Assembly: GCF_009765165.1 (NCBI RefSeq)
Contig: NZ_VLNU01000001.1
Location: forward strand, 1,116,001-1,180,000
DNA from: Lysobacter panacisoli
Lineage (GTDB): Bacteria > Pseudomonadota > Gammaproteobacteria > Xanthomonadales > Xanthomonadaceae
DNA length: 64,000 nt
Direction: 5' to 3'
This document shows, piece by piece, positions 8,167-16,388 of the stretch. Numbering within the stretch: position 1 is the first letter of the stretch; each line of letters begins with the position of its first letter. Under the pieces are notes generated by a model that made no database searches, was not told the origin of the DNA, and saw nothing but the letters and a program-made list of their open reading frames with translations. Both the position numbers and the translations under genes were made by a program.

Positions 8167-8216
8167 TAAGTAACAGTCAATGGCGCACAGTCCGCTGGCA
8201 CTGCGACGCAATGTCG
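8167..8216 (+). promoter_or_regulatory. Duplicated 50-bp upstream block, copy B
   Basis: Carries TAAGTAACAG and CACTGCGACGCAATGTCG separated by 22 bases, exactly as at 3886-3935. It ends about 140 bases before the fasciclin start codon, the same distance as copy A from the SOUL gene. Conserved boxes, spacing and distance argue for a shared transcription or leader element. The rest of 7986-8353 shows no gene. Confidence 0.5.
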
Positions 8217-8353
8217 TAACGGCCACTCAGCCGCGCAGCACTTCCCACTCCCCACCCGCACTGAGCCTCTCTTGCCCCTGCCGTCGGCAGGGGACTGGCT
8301 TCGGCCACTCTCGATTCCGTGAACTTCGGATCGCATTAAAGGTAATCATCTTC

Positions 8354-8794
8354 ATGAGCACCATGACCAACACCAATTCCAAGAACCTCCTCGACACGGC
8401 TACGGCCAATGGGTCGTTCAAGACCTTTGGCAAAGCCATCGAGCGCGCAGGCATGAGCGACACGCTGCGTGGCGTGGGCCCGTACACCGTCTTTGCCCCC
8501 ACCGATTCGGCGTTTGAAAAGCTGCCGGCTGGGAAGCTGGACAACCTCTTCAAGCCTGAGAACAAGGAAGAGCTCGTCTCGTTGCTGAACTACCACCTCG
8601 TTAGCGGTCGCAAGACCGTGGCCGACATCGGCAAGTGGGAGTCGGCCAGGACGGTCAACGGTCAGCCGGCTCCGATCACCGTAGCCAATGACAAGGTCAG
8701 CATCGACGGTGCGCAGGTCACTTCGGCCGACATCAGCTCCAGTAACGGTGTCATCCATGGCATCGACAAGGTCAACATTCCGACCAAGCAGTAA
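8354..8794 (+). CDS. Fasciclin (FAS1) domain protein
   Basis: A 146-residue single FAS1 domain. The family motifs are clear: GSFKTFGKAIERAGMSDTL, the H1 box GPYTVFAPTDSAFEKLP, LVSLLNYHLVSGR (YH motif), and the C-terminal box ISSSNGVIHGIDKVNIP. FAS1 domains mediate adhesion or protein contacts at cell surfaces. No signal peptide is visible from this start; the frame extends upstream but the extra residues do not form one, so location is unclear. Met 8354 has AAAGG about eleven bases before it; Met 8363 is possible. A strong terminator follows at 8815, so it is probably monocistronic. The 50-bp block at 8167 is shared with the SOUL gene. Confidence 0.88.
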   Translation: MSTMTNTNSKNLLDTATANGSFKTFGKAIERAGMSDTLRGVGPYTVFAPTDSAFEKLPAGKLDNLFKPENKEELVSLLNYHLVSGRKTVADIGKWESARTVNGQPAPITVANDKVSIDGAQVTSADISSSNGVIHGIDKVNIPTKQ

Positions 8795-8814
8795 TGTAGT
8801 CGGGTTGACCTTGG

Positions 8815-8847
8815 GAACGGCGGGGCTTGCCCCGCCGTTCTTCTTTC
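8815..8847 (+). terminator. Rho-independent terminator of the fasciclin gene
   Basis: GAACGGCGGGGC pairs perfectly with GCCCCGCCGTTC across a two-base loop (12-bp GC-rich stem), followed by TTCTTTC. It lies 20 bases after the fasciclin stop codon. Confidence 0.85.
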
Positions 8848-9026
8848 AGGGGATCCAACGCTTCCCGCAGTTGCGAGGCTGTCGGCCAGAAGCGACTTCA
8901 CGCGGTTGTCACTTCATCAGGGGCATTAACGGCTGGCTCGCTATTCGCCCTTGCCAAAGGGGCGGGCACTTAATGCCACCGCAGGGGGGCTTCCGCGTTG
9001 GCCGTCATCTGCTTGAGGAGTAGTGC

Positions 9027-10559
9027 ATGCGCTTGCTGCACATCGCTATGGCTGCATTGGTGTCGAGCACCGGTCTTCTCGCAAGTTGCCAACGGACTGA
9101 GCCAGCCCCGGCAACCAGTGCCGCGCCTGTGAAGCCTGCGCCCGTGGAGGCGGTGTCGTCGACTCAGGTGCCTCCACCGGCTTCCGCCGCCGACATCGCC
9201 GGAACACCCTCCGGGACGGTGATGACGCCTGGCTATGTGGAGACGGCGGGGCGCATGATTTACGTATGGGGTTGGCCGCTGGTGAATCATTACAACCGTT
9301 CCCTGGCGATGGCCGATGTGCCCGAACCTGGCCGCAACGGCGGGGTGCTGCCAGTGGCGCCACCGGGTTCGATCAGCATGCTCACCGACTACATCCAGGC
9401 TGATCAGAAGTTCGTGACTTGCCCGAACCAGGACACTGTCTACGGCGCAGGTTACCAACACCTCGACACGCAGCCGGTCGTCATTCAAGTGCCGGATTTC
9501 GGAGAGCGTTTCTTCGTCTACCAGATGGCTGACTCGCGCACTGAATCATTCTGCTCGATCGGGCGGCAGTACGGCACCAAGCCGGGCTTCTACCTGCTGG
9601 TCGGGCCGAACTGGAAGGGCGAAGCCCCCAAGGGCATCAGCGCTGTGTGCCGCGCATCAACCGACCTTGTCGCGGTGTTGCCGCGCATCTTCATGGACGA
9701 CACGCCCAAGGACCGCGACGCGGTGCGGCCGCTTGTGAACCAGGTGGTGCTGTACCTGCTCGATCAGTTCGACGGGACGATGAAAACCAAGGACTGGTCC
9801 AAGACACCGCAGTTTCCCGCGCCGAAGACCGAAGGCCAGGGCGAGATGAAGTTCGTCTTGCCCGAAAAGTTCTTCGACGAACTTCCCGTTGTGATGAAAG
9901 GCGTTCCGCCGCTTCCAGGCGAAGAGGCGATCTATTCAACCGCCCAGTCACTGCTTGATGCGGCCGCGAAAGACCCGAAGGTCAAGGAGCAGCTCGTTCG
10001 CATCGCCGTAGCGACCGAGAACGACGTGATCGCACCGCTATTCGAGTTCCGCAACAACGGCCGGCCGGTCGGCAACGGCTGGACGTCGCCGCCCAACGGT
10101 GCGCGGTGGGGGTTCGATTACCTCTCGCGCACGGCGTCGGCAAAATCAAACATCTACGACAATGCGCCCAATGAAACGCGGTACATCTACACCGACGTCG
10201 ACGCTGGAGGAATGCGATTGAACGGCGCGGGTGGTCGCGCATACACCGTGACCTTCCCCAAGGGGCAGACGCCCCCGGTGAAGGGCTTCTGGTCGCTGAC
10301 GCTGTACAACAAGCACCATCTGTTCGAGCCCAATGCGCTGAACCGCTTCGGCATCGGCACCAAGAACAAGGGCCTCAAGCTCGGCGAGGATGGTTCATTG
10401 ACGCTGTACGTCCAGCACGCCTCGCCCGGCCCTGACAAGGAAAGTAACTGGTTGCCGGCCCCGGCTGACGAGTTCTCTCTGTACATACGTGCGTACTGGC
10501 CAGACGCAGCGATCACTGAAGCTCGCTGGGCGCCGCCGGCCGTCACTCTGGCCCGCTGA
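9027..10559 (+). CDS. DUF1254/DUF1214 lipoprotein
   Basis: A 510-residue protein with a lipoprotein signal: hydrophobic segment at 5-19 and lipobox LLAS before Cys21. A Pro/Ala-rich linker (22-55) tethers the mature protein to a membrane. The rest matches DUF1254 (MIYVWGWPLVNHYNRS; CPNQDTVYGAGYQHLD; VPDFGERFFVYQMAD) followed by DUF1214 (PPVKGFWSLTLYNKHHLF; LTLYVQHASPGPDKESNWLPAP). These domains are found together in envelope proteins of unknown biochemistry. GAGGAG seven bases before ATG 9027 supports the start. A second, shorter DUF1254-type lipoprotein is encoded at 18867. The two share domain type but not length. Confidence 0.85.
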   Translation: MRLLHIAMAALVSSTGLLASCQRTEPAPATSAAPVKPAPVEAVSSTQVPPPASAADIAGTPSGTVMTPGYVETAGRMIYVWGWPLVNHYNRSLAMADVPEPGRNGGVLPVAPPGSISMLTDYIQADQKFVTCPNQDTVYGAGYQHLDTQPVVIQVPDFGERFFVYQMADSRTESFCSIGRQYGTKPGFYLLVGPNWKGEAPKGISAVCRASTDLVAVLPRIFMDDTPKDRDAVRPLVNQVVLYLLDQFDGTMKTKDWSKTPQFPAPKTEGQGEMKFVLPEKFFDELPVVMKGVPPLPGEEAIYSTAQSLLDAAAKDPKVKEQLVRIAVATENDVIAPLFEFRNNGRPVGNGWTSPPNGARWGFDYLSRTASAKSNIYDNAPNETRYIYTDVDAGGMRLNGAGGRAYTVTFPKGQTPPVKGFWSLTLYNKHHLFEPNALNRFGIGTKNKGLKLGEDGSLTLYVQHASPGPDKESNWLPAPADEFSLYIRAYWPDAAITEARWAPPAVTLAR

Positions 10560-10571
10560 TGCCACCATGCA

Positions 10572-10599
10572 ATGTCCGCATTGGGCCGAAAGCGGACGT
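10572..10599. repeat. Dispersed 28-bp inverted repeat, copy 5
   Basis: ATGTCCGCA and AGCGGACGT arms around TTGGGCCGAA. It sits twelve bases after the DUF1254 stop codon and is shared as the intergenic spacer with the convergent gene at 10608. Confidence 0.8.
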
Positions 10600-10607
10600 A
10601 AGCCGAT

Positions 10608-11069
10608 TTATAAGGTGGCCGCAGAAGGGGTGATCGCGGCCGCAAGGGATCTCAGTTTTGACACGGCAATCATGTGCTTGTTGTCGCGTCCCGAGAACCT
10701 TGCGAGTTGCTTCACTGGGAGATAAGGACCGAAGTAGATCTCCTCCCAGGAGCCATCGAGCTTGATGCCGAGGACCAGGAGTAGGTCCGCCTCGCCGCGG
10801 AAGCCAATCTGGCTGGATGCAAAGTTTGTCTTGATCTGCACCGATCGACCGTCCGCTGTGCGGGCATCGTAGTCGCCCGAACCCGAGGGCGCCTTGTTGA
10901 GCTTGTAGTGATCGGTTGCCAGCAGTTCGCCAAAGTCGCCGAGCAGATTGCCTAGGCCGGCCCAAGAGTGTTCAGGGGCGAGGGCGCGCAGTGCCTTTTG
11001 TGAAGCAAAGATGCTGGCGAGGATTGCCTGGGCGGCGACGATTCGGTCCCGCGCGAAGGTGTCTGGCAT
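10608..11069 (-). CDS. Hypothetical protein with PDDEXK-like nuclease core
   Basis: A 153-residue protein. The central part reads LGDFGELLATDHYKLNKAP, then GDYDARTADGRSVQIKT. This spacing of an early Glu, an Asp and a Q-x-K fits a restriction-endonuclease-like fold (E...D...QxK). The region LLLVLGIKLDGSWEEIYFGP continues the alpha/beta core. Such compact domains are often found alone in genomes and may be nucleases or inactive relatives. The fold assignment is inference from motif spacing. The gene is flanked by a dispersed repeat at its 3' end and the 13-bp hairpin repeat beyond its 5' end. ATG 11069 has no strong ribosome-binding site. Confidence 0.55.
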   Translation of the reverse strand: MPDTFARDRIVAAQAILASIFASQKALRALAPEHSWAGLGNLLGDFGELLATDHYKLNKAPSGSGDYDARTADGRSVQIKTNFASSQIGFRGEADLLLVLGIKLDGSWEEIYFGPYLPVKQLARFSGRDNKHMIAVSKLRSLAAAITPSAATL

Positions 11070-11132
11070 GGCTTGCTAACCCCTGTGCAGATGCTTGGCA
11101 TCGTACTATCGAGACCGGAATGCCAGAAACGA

Positions 11133-11162
11133 CATTGGCGAAGCTCTCCAGCTTCGCCAATG
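11133..11162. repeat. Perfect 13-bp-stem hairpin repeat, copy B
   Basis: Same CATTGGCGAAGCT / AGCTTCGCCAATG stem as at 3644 but with loop CTCC. Identical flanking GCTCCG follows. A conserved stem with a variable loop is the pattern expected for a dispersed palindrome. Confidence 0.8.
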
Positions 11163-11625
11163 GCTCCGATCCGAGGCCTCTGTACGCCGTTACGGAGTCG
11201 AACAAGCGATGTGGCTACTGCAGGCCTACCGCTAGGTGTTGCGATGCTTAACGGAAGACCGGAGGCGCGCGGGCCATCGGTATGTGGGCACGTTGGTTAA
11301 TGCGGGTTTCGGCCAGCCGGATCGTATTGGGTCCGGCGAAGGCGGCGAACGTTCCGCCCTAAGCGATGCGAGCGCGGTACAGGCGTGGCGCCAGAGCCTT
11401 TCGATGAGTATTTTCATTTGGGATCCGTCCATGCCCCCCTAGGATTGTTCCTTCAAATAGAAGGCCGCAGAGGGCGGAGGGGAGGAGCCGCAGGCTGAGG
11501 CGGGCCGACATTAGCGTCGTCGCTTAAACACTATGGACCCTTCGCCAGTGCAAAGGGCATTCGAGGGGATTCTGTTCACCACAGGTACTGCAAAGCTGGG
11601 TCCTGAGCGGCGATCGGCCCGGATC
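11163..11625. other. Non-coding stretch, no gene supported
   Basis: Between the hairpin repeat and the gene at 11626 I see only short frames on both strands with poor composition. A GGCCGACATTAGCGTCGTC segment near 11502 resembles the right-hand flank of repeat copy 2, so it is probably a decayed repeat. I see no promoter or RNA gene. Confidence 0.5.
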
Positions 11626-11889
11626 CTAGGTGAACCCCAACCTCTTGATGGCGGGCGCGATAACGTAGCCTCTGATGTACTCGTGATGGACACTGAATTC
11701 CAGGTCCACCCACTTTTCTCCAGATTGCTCTTCAATCACCATCCGAAAGTAGGGCCCCTCCACATTGACCGACTTGCAGTTGACGCAGGGGCCAAGCACC
11801 GGATTTTCATTGATCCAGAACTGAAGCGCGGTGCCCAAGTCAGCTACGCCAGCTGAGCTCAGAAGAACAACTACGGGTCTAGTGGACAT
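11626..11889 (-). CDS. Hypothetical 87-residue protein
   Basis: Protein starting MSTRPVVVLLSSAGVADLG. GAGGAA six bases before ATG 11889 selects this start over the longer frame from 11970. It contains a Cys pair (GPCVNCKSVNVEGPY), then alternating strands (FRMVIEEQSGEKWVDLEFSVHHEYI). The C-P/V-x-C arrangement could bind metal or form a disulfide. I do not recognise the family. It stands alone in repeat-rich DNA. Confidence 0.5.
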   Translation of the reverse strand: MSTRPVVVLLSSAGVADLGTALQFWINENPVLGPCVNCKSVNVEGPYFRMVIEEQSGEKWVDLEFSVHHEYIRGYVIAPAIKRLGFT

Positions 11890-12100
11890 TTCGATTCCTC
11901 CCGAGCCCTGATTGGGGTAGGAGTCTGCGATCGGTAGGCGCGAACGCGTGACGCACTCGAATAGCAGCATGCGCTTCGCGGTGTTAGCCCCCTGTAAGGG
12001 ATGGCCATCGACTAACGCCGCCGCCTGCGAGCGAGTTGCTCGGGTCGAAAGCGGACGTTAGCCAGTCCGCCCGCCTCGCCTGCCCCTAATGTCCGCTAAC

Positions 12101-12140
12101 GGCCATCAGAGGCCATCAGAGGCCATCAGAGGCCATCAGA
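12101..12140. repeat. Four perfect tandem copies of GGCCATCAGA
   Basis: Ten-base unit repeated four times without mismatch, followed by a partial GGCATC. The array starts inside a left half-copy of the dispersed repeat (ATGTCCGCTAACGGCCA from 12089), so it appears to have grown by slippage from that element. A right half-copy (TCGAAAGCGGACGT) lies at about 12045. Confidence 0.9.
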
Positions 12141-12193
12141 GGCATCTCAGCGTGTTCTCGCAGCAGCCAAAGACAGTGTGCCCCCTGTGAAAC

Positions 12194-12916
12194 TCATCTT
12201 CCCTCCCGGTCCAATCGTTTCACTAGGTCCTCGGCGCGTAGGTGGGTGTAGCGCTTGAGCATCTGCATAGATTTGTGTCCACTGATCGCGGATACCTCCT
12301 GATCGCTGAAGCCAGCCTCCACGAACCGGCTAACCGCTTCATGGCGGAGGTCGTGAAAGCGAAGATCCGCGATCCCTAGCTCCTTCTTCAGCTCGATCCA
12401 GGCCTTGTTGAAGTTGTAGGGGCGGCGCTTACCATCCCGCCCAGGTTCACCGAAGAACACCAGGTCACAGCCCTTCTGGCGCGTCGGGTTCTCAATCGCG
12501 CCTCGCAGTGCCTCAACGGCAGCCTTAGACAATGGGACCGTACGAGCGCCATCGCTCTTGGTCTGCGTGAGTCGGGCAATTCGACGGTCCAGATCGACCT
12601 GCCGCAGCTTTAGCCCCGTGATTTCCGCTGAACGCATCCCAGTCTCGACAGCGATTCTGAATATCCAGCCCAGCATTGGATTCGAGTACTTGGTGAGCGC
12701 AGCCGTCAGCTCCCGCTCCTCATCTGACGTAAGCCGTCGATCGCGTCCCGCTCCAACGCGCGGCTTCCGAATGTTGGCAACTGGGTTTTGGATAAGCCCC
12801 AGCTGCCACTCCTTGATGGCCATGGTGAAAAGATGGCTCAGCAAGGCAAGCTCAAACGGTAGGGAACGCTGCAGACGCATTTGTAGCTCTGCGAGGGCGC
12901 GCGACTCGGCGCCCAT
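12194..12916 (-). pseudogene. 5'-truncated tyrosine recombinase (phage-type integrase)
   Basis: A 240-residue remainder of an integrase of usual length about 330. The catalytic domain is complete: Arg95 (GMRSAEI), Lys120 (TKSDGARTVPL), His188 and Arg191 (FHDLRHEA), His214 (SGHKSM) and Tyr223 (KRYTHL). Part of the core-binding domain is present (FELALLSHLFTMAIKEWQ). The N-terminal arm-binding domain is missing; upstream the frame runs into the TAG of the next gene without resembling an integrase. It could still be expressed from Met 12916, but site recognition would be impaired. It is probably the relic of an integrated element whose other genes may include those at 12995 and 13456. Confidence 0.75.
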
Positions 12917-12994
12917 CGACCAGATGTATGAAGCCGTGGTGCCGCGCGTGGCTTCGTGGCGATGAGTAGAGGCTCCGTCGCTGCGGACAGTTCC

Positions 12995-13279
12995 CTATTC
13001 GATGACTCGCGCGTAAGGCAGTCGCAACTTCACCTCTGCTTCGCAGCCAAGCGCAGCAGCAATACGCACGAGCGAAGTCAATGTAAGCGCGTGAATACTG
13101 CCCTTTCTGACCGCAACCAACTCTTCGGGACTAAGGTTTCGAAGCGCGCCTCCGGCCGCTCGTTCCTCGAGCAGCGTCTGAAGCTGCATGAGAAGTTGGG
13201 AACGGAGCTCCAAATCTAGCGCCTCGCCCGGCGTGTCAGTCAGATCGCGCCATACCGATTTGGGAGGTCGGGAAGTCAT
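12995..13279 (-). CDS. Small XRE-like regulator or antitoxin
   Basis: A 94-residue protein. The C-terminal half (LSPEELVAVRKGSIHALTLTSLVRIAAALGCEAEVKLRLP) matches the end of XRE-type helix-turn-helix proteins of the antitoxin or phage-regulator kind, in which a LxxLVRIAxALG helix is followed by a short strand. The N-terminal helix (LELRSQLLMQLQTLLEERA) precedes it. The first recognition helix is poorly conserved, so DNA binding is inferred. It lies directly upstream of the truncated integrase, in the same frame and strand. It diverges from the AlpA-like gene across a spacer holding a perfect palindrome, which may be its operator. Confidence 0.55.
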   Translation of the reverse strand: MTSRPPKSVWRDLTDTPGEALDLELRSQLLMQLQTLLEERAAGGALRNLSPEELVAVRKGSIHALTLTSLVRIAAALGCEAEVKLRLPYARVIE

Positions 13280-13337
13280 ATCTCGATCCGGCTGTGCCAG
13301 CCCATAGCGTAGCGCATTCGGCCACGGCCACAGGTAG

Positions 13338-13352
13338 TTTATAGCCTATAAA
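13338..13352. promoter_or_regulatory. AT-rich palindrome in the divergent XRE/AlpA spacer
   Basis: TTTATAG-C-CTATAAA, a perfect seven-base inverted repeat around one centre base. It lies 59 bases upstream of the XRE-like start and 104 bases upstream of the AlpA-like start. It also contains TATAAA-type -10 matches on both strands, so it may be both promoter and operator. The role is inferred. Confidence 0.45.
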
Positions 13353-13455
13353 ATCAATTAGTTACGCTGCACCGCAGCGTGCCTGAGCGGCTAGCCCGTG
13401 CGAAATTCCGGGAATGGCGGTCTTTTACCGCCTGATGCTTGCCAGTGGAGGTTCA

Positions 13456-13725
13456 ATGCCCGCCACGCGAGTAATGCCGAGTCCCGGTGAGTACTTCCCG
13501 GACAAGCCGCTACTCACCTCCGCGGAAGTTGCGCGGCTGATGGGCTTCAGGTCTGTCGAGGCCCTTGCCAAGACGCGCGCGGCAGGTCGACTCCCCGTCC
13601 GAATGTTCCAGATCCCCGGCCGCCGCGGGTGGTACGCGGCAACGAGCTCAGTGCGCGCGTGGGTCGAGACTGCAATCGCCCAAGGCGAGGTCGAACCAGA
13701 CGCGGTGACGACAGAGATCCCTTAA
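13456..13725 (+). CDS. AlpA/excisionase-like DNA-binding protein
   Basis: An 89-residue protein. The segment LTSAEVARLMGFRSVEALAKTRAAGRLPVRMFQIPGRRGWYAATSSVRAWVE follows the winged helix pattern of AlpA/MerR-like excisionases: LT.EVA..LG, a second helix, then R.G..P......GR.G.R.....V..W. Start ATG 13456 is preceded by GGAGG at good spacing; the frame is open to 13414. Such proteins direct excision or regulate mobile-element genes. It precedes the Tn7-like genes by 248 bases that contain a hairpin, so it may be a separate transcription unit of the same element. Confidence 0.6.
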   Translation: MPATRVMPSPGEYFPDKPLLTSAEVARLMGFRSVEALAKTRAAGRLPVRMFQIPGRRGWYAATSSVRAWVETAIAQGEVEPDAVTTEIP

Positions 13726-13802
13726 GCGGCACCCGACCGCCTCTCGAGGAGGACCAGTCATGACCTAGCTGCCACGTGGGACTGCCATCTGGGCAGCAGA
13801 AA

Positions 13803-13836
13803 CGCGAAAACCCCGGGGACTAGCCGGGGCTTCGCG
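13803..13836. terminator. Hairpin between AlpA-like gene and tnsAB
   Basis: CGCGAA pairs with TTCGCG and inner CCCCGG with CCGGGG, giving a long stem about 75 bases after the AlpA-like stop. No T-run follows on the plus strand, so termination is only probable. The rest of 13726-13973 has no gene. Confidence 0.5.
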
Positions 13837-13973
13837 TAAGGCCGAGCACTACTACTTGTAGGCCCAACTCTGCTCCCGATTCCTGCAGATTTCAAGCCCT
13901 TCCATTAACAGGGAGGGACGACTGCTGCTGCGCCTATTCCGTCTAGGAATGGGGCAAGAGCGAGGAGCTTCTC

Positions 13974-16388
13974 ATGCCTTCGAATACCGTCAACGCAACG
14001 ATCCTTACTAACTTCGGCCTTACCGAGGAAGGAGTCCAGTACGTCATCAGGGCTCAGGACGAAGGTCCGTCACGCAGAGTTGGCGCGCACCGCGCCGGAA
14101 ACCTGGTCTTGGATGTACCGATCCATCGCCTAGGTGTGACCCTCCAGGCCGAATCTCTCTCAGGAGAGTATCTATTCCTCGTTGAGCAGGAGCTCAACGA
14201 CGGACTCATCGCCATATTTGACCAGCCGCCACCGGTCCCGCTTCGGATCACGGATATCAGGGGAAGGCGAACGCGCGTGTCATACACGCCTGACTTCCTG
14301 GTAGTCGACGCCACTGGCGTTTCCGTGAAGGAGATCAAACCAGATGCGGTGCTAGCAAGGCTGCTCGAGAGCCATCCCCATGACTGGCACCGCGACGAGG
14401 ATGGCTACATCTACAAGCCGGCCAAGGCAATCTTTGCCTCAGTAGGGATCCGTCACGAAGTACTCCCAACGAGCTCGTTCAACTACGTGCGGGCTGCCAA
14501 CTATCGAATGCTGGCCGTTGCGGCACGCGCGCCACTGACATCGATCGACCTCAGGCACGAGGCACTGGCAAGACGGATCGTAACCGCTGAGCGGGCGATT
14601 AAGATCGGTGAGGTCCTCAAACGCCTTGAGCGCGCAGACATCACGCCCATCCTGAGATTGATACACCAGCACGAACTGTTCGTCGACATCGACCACGTTC
14701 TTCTATCTGATCCCACAAATACTTGGATCGCGACGAACGCCACCGACGCGAGCTCGATGCAACAGTCGGACCAGACCATCCACCGACTCGTCTCCTCGAG
14801 TGCGATCGTCAGAGATGAAACTATCTGCCATCCCCGACATGAAGTCGAGTTCGTCAGGCGGCTAGAGGTCCTGAGTGGGACTGCGACGAAGGTGCATGCC
14901 CGGAGCCTTAGAACACTTCAACGTTATCGGAAGCGCGTTAGGGAGGCGCAGGGCAAGGCTTCGGCACTCATTCCGCGGTGGTCACGGTGCGGATGCAGAG
15001 AGCCTCGTATCGGCCCGACCCACCGTTCCTTCCTGTCGCAGCACATCCGGTGCCACAGGCGCGAGCCCAGTCACCCGTCAATCAGACAGGCATATAGCAG
15101 TTATCGCAAAGCCATAGGCGAGCTTTGCAACGAGACAGGGCAGACAGAAACACCGGTCTGTAGATCGACCTACTACAAGATGTGGAATGAGGTACGACTT
15201 CGGGCCCTTGACGCGGCTAGCAAAGGTGGCAGACGCCTCCGCGCCCGGCTCTCGGACAGCCATGACCCGGCCAAGCGCAGTCTACTTGCAACGCGACCGT
15301 TTGAAGTTGCACATGTCGATCACTGGAAGGCAGACATACATATTGTTGTTCGCGATTCACCCAAGGTGACGAAGCGTCCTTGGCTGACTGCGATGGTTGA
15401 CTCCTACAGTGGCGAAGTCCTAGCAACCTGGCTTGGCTTCAGAGATCCCGGCAAGACGGCTTGTTCAATGGTCATACGCGACTGCATGCGACGGCACGGG
15501 CTTCTCCCGGAGATGCTGATTACCGATAGCGGAGCAGAGTTCCGCAGCGTCCACTTCTCGGCGATGCTCGCGTCATTCGGCATTACGCATGCTGAGCGTC
15601 CGCCCGAGGAGCCAAGGTTCGGCAAGGAGGTTGAGCGTCTATTTGGACAGTTCAAGGAGCGCTTTGTAAGGGGAATGCCGGGGTTTGGCCTAAGCATTCA
15701 CGAATCACGCGCTGTCTCGTCGGGGTTTCAGGCCGCGCATCGGGCGGTCCTACGCCTCGCAGAGCTCCACCGGGCTCTTACGTTCTTCGTCGATGGGTAC
15801 TACAACCTCTCACACAAGCCGGGCAGCCTCAGCTCGCGCGTCACCTTGCGAAACGAAGGGCTCGCAAGGTTCGAGCACAGCGGCAGACACGCAAAATGGG
15901 ATCAGACGTTCTTGATTGCCACCTCCATTGAAGCCCCGACAGGGAAATACAACCTATGGCCTGGCAAAGGCGTTCAGGTGCTCGGCCGCTGGTACTCCAG
16001 CCCTGAGCTCCTCAGCTTCTCGGGGCCAAAGAAGCTGCTAACCGTTCGGGTCGAACCGTACTGTGCAGCAGTCGTTTATGTCCACTGCGGCAGCGCTTGG
16101 TTCGTTTGCCATTGCTCCGACTCAATGCGTTACTCCACCATGTCCGACGCCGAGCTGCTCACTCGCACATCCGAAACGAACGACCTAAAGAAGCTCGCCA
16201 GAAAGCTTGCAGAAGAGGAGGACCGCACCCTCGGCTATGCGCTCGGCTTAATCCAAGACGAGCCCCCACAGGAGGCGAAATCGCCGCCCCTGGACGACAC
16301 CGACGTCATTGAGGAGCCGCGTGGTATCCGCTATCGCTTTGAAGACGTTCGCGAAACGGATGAGGAAGGTGGGGAGGACGAGTCATGA
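13974..16388 (+). CDS. TnsA-TnsB fusion transposase
   Basis: An 804-residue protein combining two Tn7 activities. Residues about 45-180 look like the TnsA endonuclease: Glu65 in SLSGEYLFLV, QPP at 84-87, Asp107 in YTPDFLV, and Glu120/Lys122 in VKEIKPD. This is the PDDEXK set that cuts the 5' strands. Residues about 440-600 are an RNase H-fold DDE integrase core: Asp449 (HVDHWKAD), Asp518 (LITDSGAEF) and Glu554 (KEVERLF), with 35 residues between the last two. A Mu-type beta-barrel C-terminal region follows (residues about 650-720), then an acidic tail that probably contacts the ATPase. GAGGAG precedes ATG 13974. The stop overlaps the next start by four bases. Confidence 0.82.
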   Translation: MPSNTVNATILTNFGLTEEGVQYVIRAQDEGPSRRVGAHRAGNLVLDVPIHRLGVTLQAESLSGEYLFLVEQELNDGLIAIFDQPPPVPLRITDIRGRRTRVSYTPDFLVVDATGVSVKEIKPDAVLARLLESHPHDWHRDEDGYIYKPAKAIFASVGIRHEVLPTSSFNYVRAANYRMLAVAARAPLTSIDLRHEALARRIVTAERAIKIGEVLKRLERADITPILRLIHQHELFVDIDHVLLSDPTNTWIATNATDASSMQQSDQTIHRLVSSSAIVRDETICHPRHEVEFVRRLEVLSGTATKVHARSLRTLQRYRKRVREAQGKASALIPRWSRCGCREPRIGPTHRSFLSQHIRCHRREPSHPSIRQAYSSYRKAIGELCNETGQTETPVCRSTYYKMWNEVRLRALDAASKGGRRLRARLSDSHDPAKRSLLATRPFEVAHVDHWKADIHIVVRDSPKVTKRPWLTAMVDSYSGEVLATWLGFRDPGKTACSMVIRDCMRRHGLLPEMLITDSGAEFRSVHFSAMLASFGITHAERPPEEPRFGKEVERLFGQFKERFVRGMPGFGLSIHESRAVSSGFQAAHRAVLRLAELHRALTFFVDGYYNLSHKPGSLSSRVTLRNEGLARFEHSGRHAKWDQTFLIATSIEAPTGKYNLWPGKGVQVLGRWYSSPELLSFSGPKKLLTVRVEPYCAAVVYVHCGSAWFVCHCSDSMRYSTMSDAELLTRTSETNDLKKLARKLAEEEDRTLGYALGLIQDEPPQEAKSPPLDDTDVIEEPRGIRYRFEDVRETDEEGGEDES

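Noticed and set aside
11232..11442. Two overlapping 66-68 codon frames on opposite strands
   Set aside because: Neither has a ribosome-binding site, a domain or coherent composition. The stretch looks like decayed repeat-rich DNA.
12101..12140. Tandem repeats as a CRISPR array
   Set aside because: The units are ten bases, contiguous and without spacers, and no cas genes lie near. They are simple tandem repeats.
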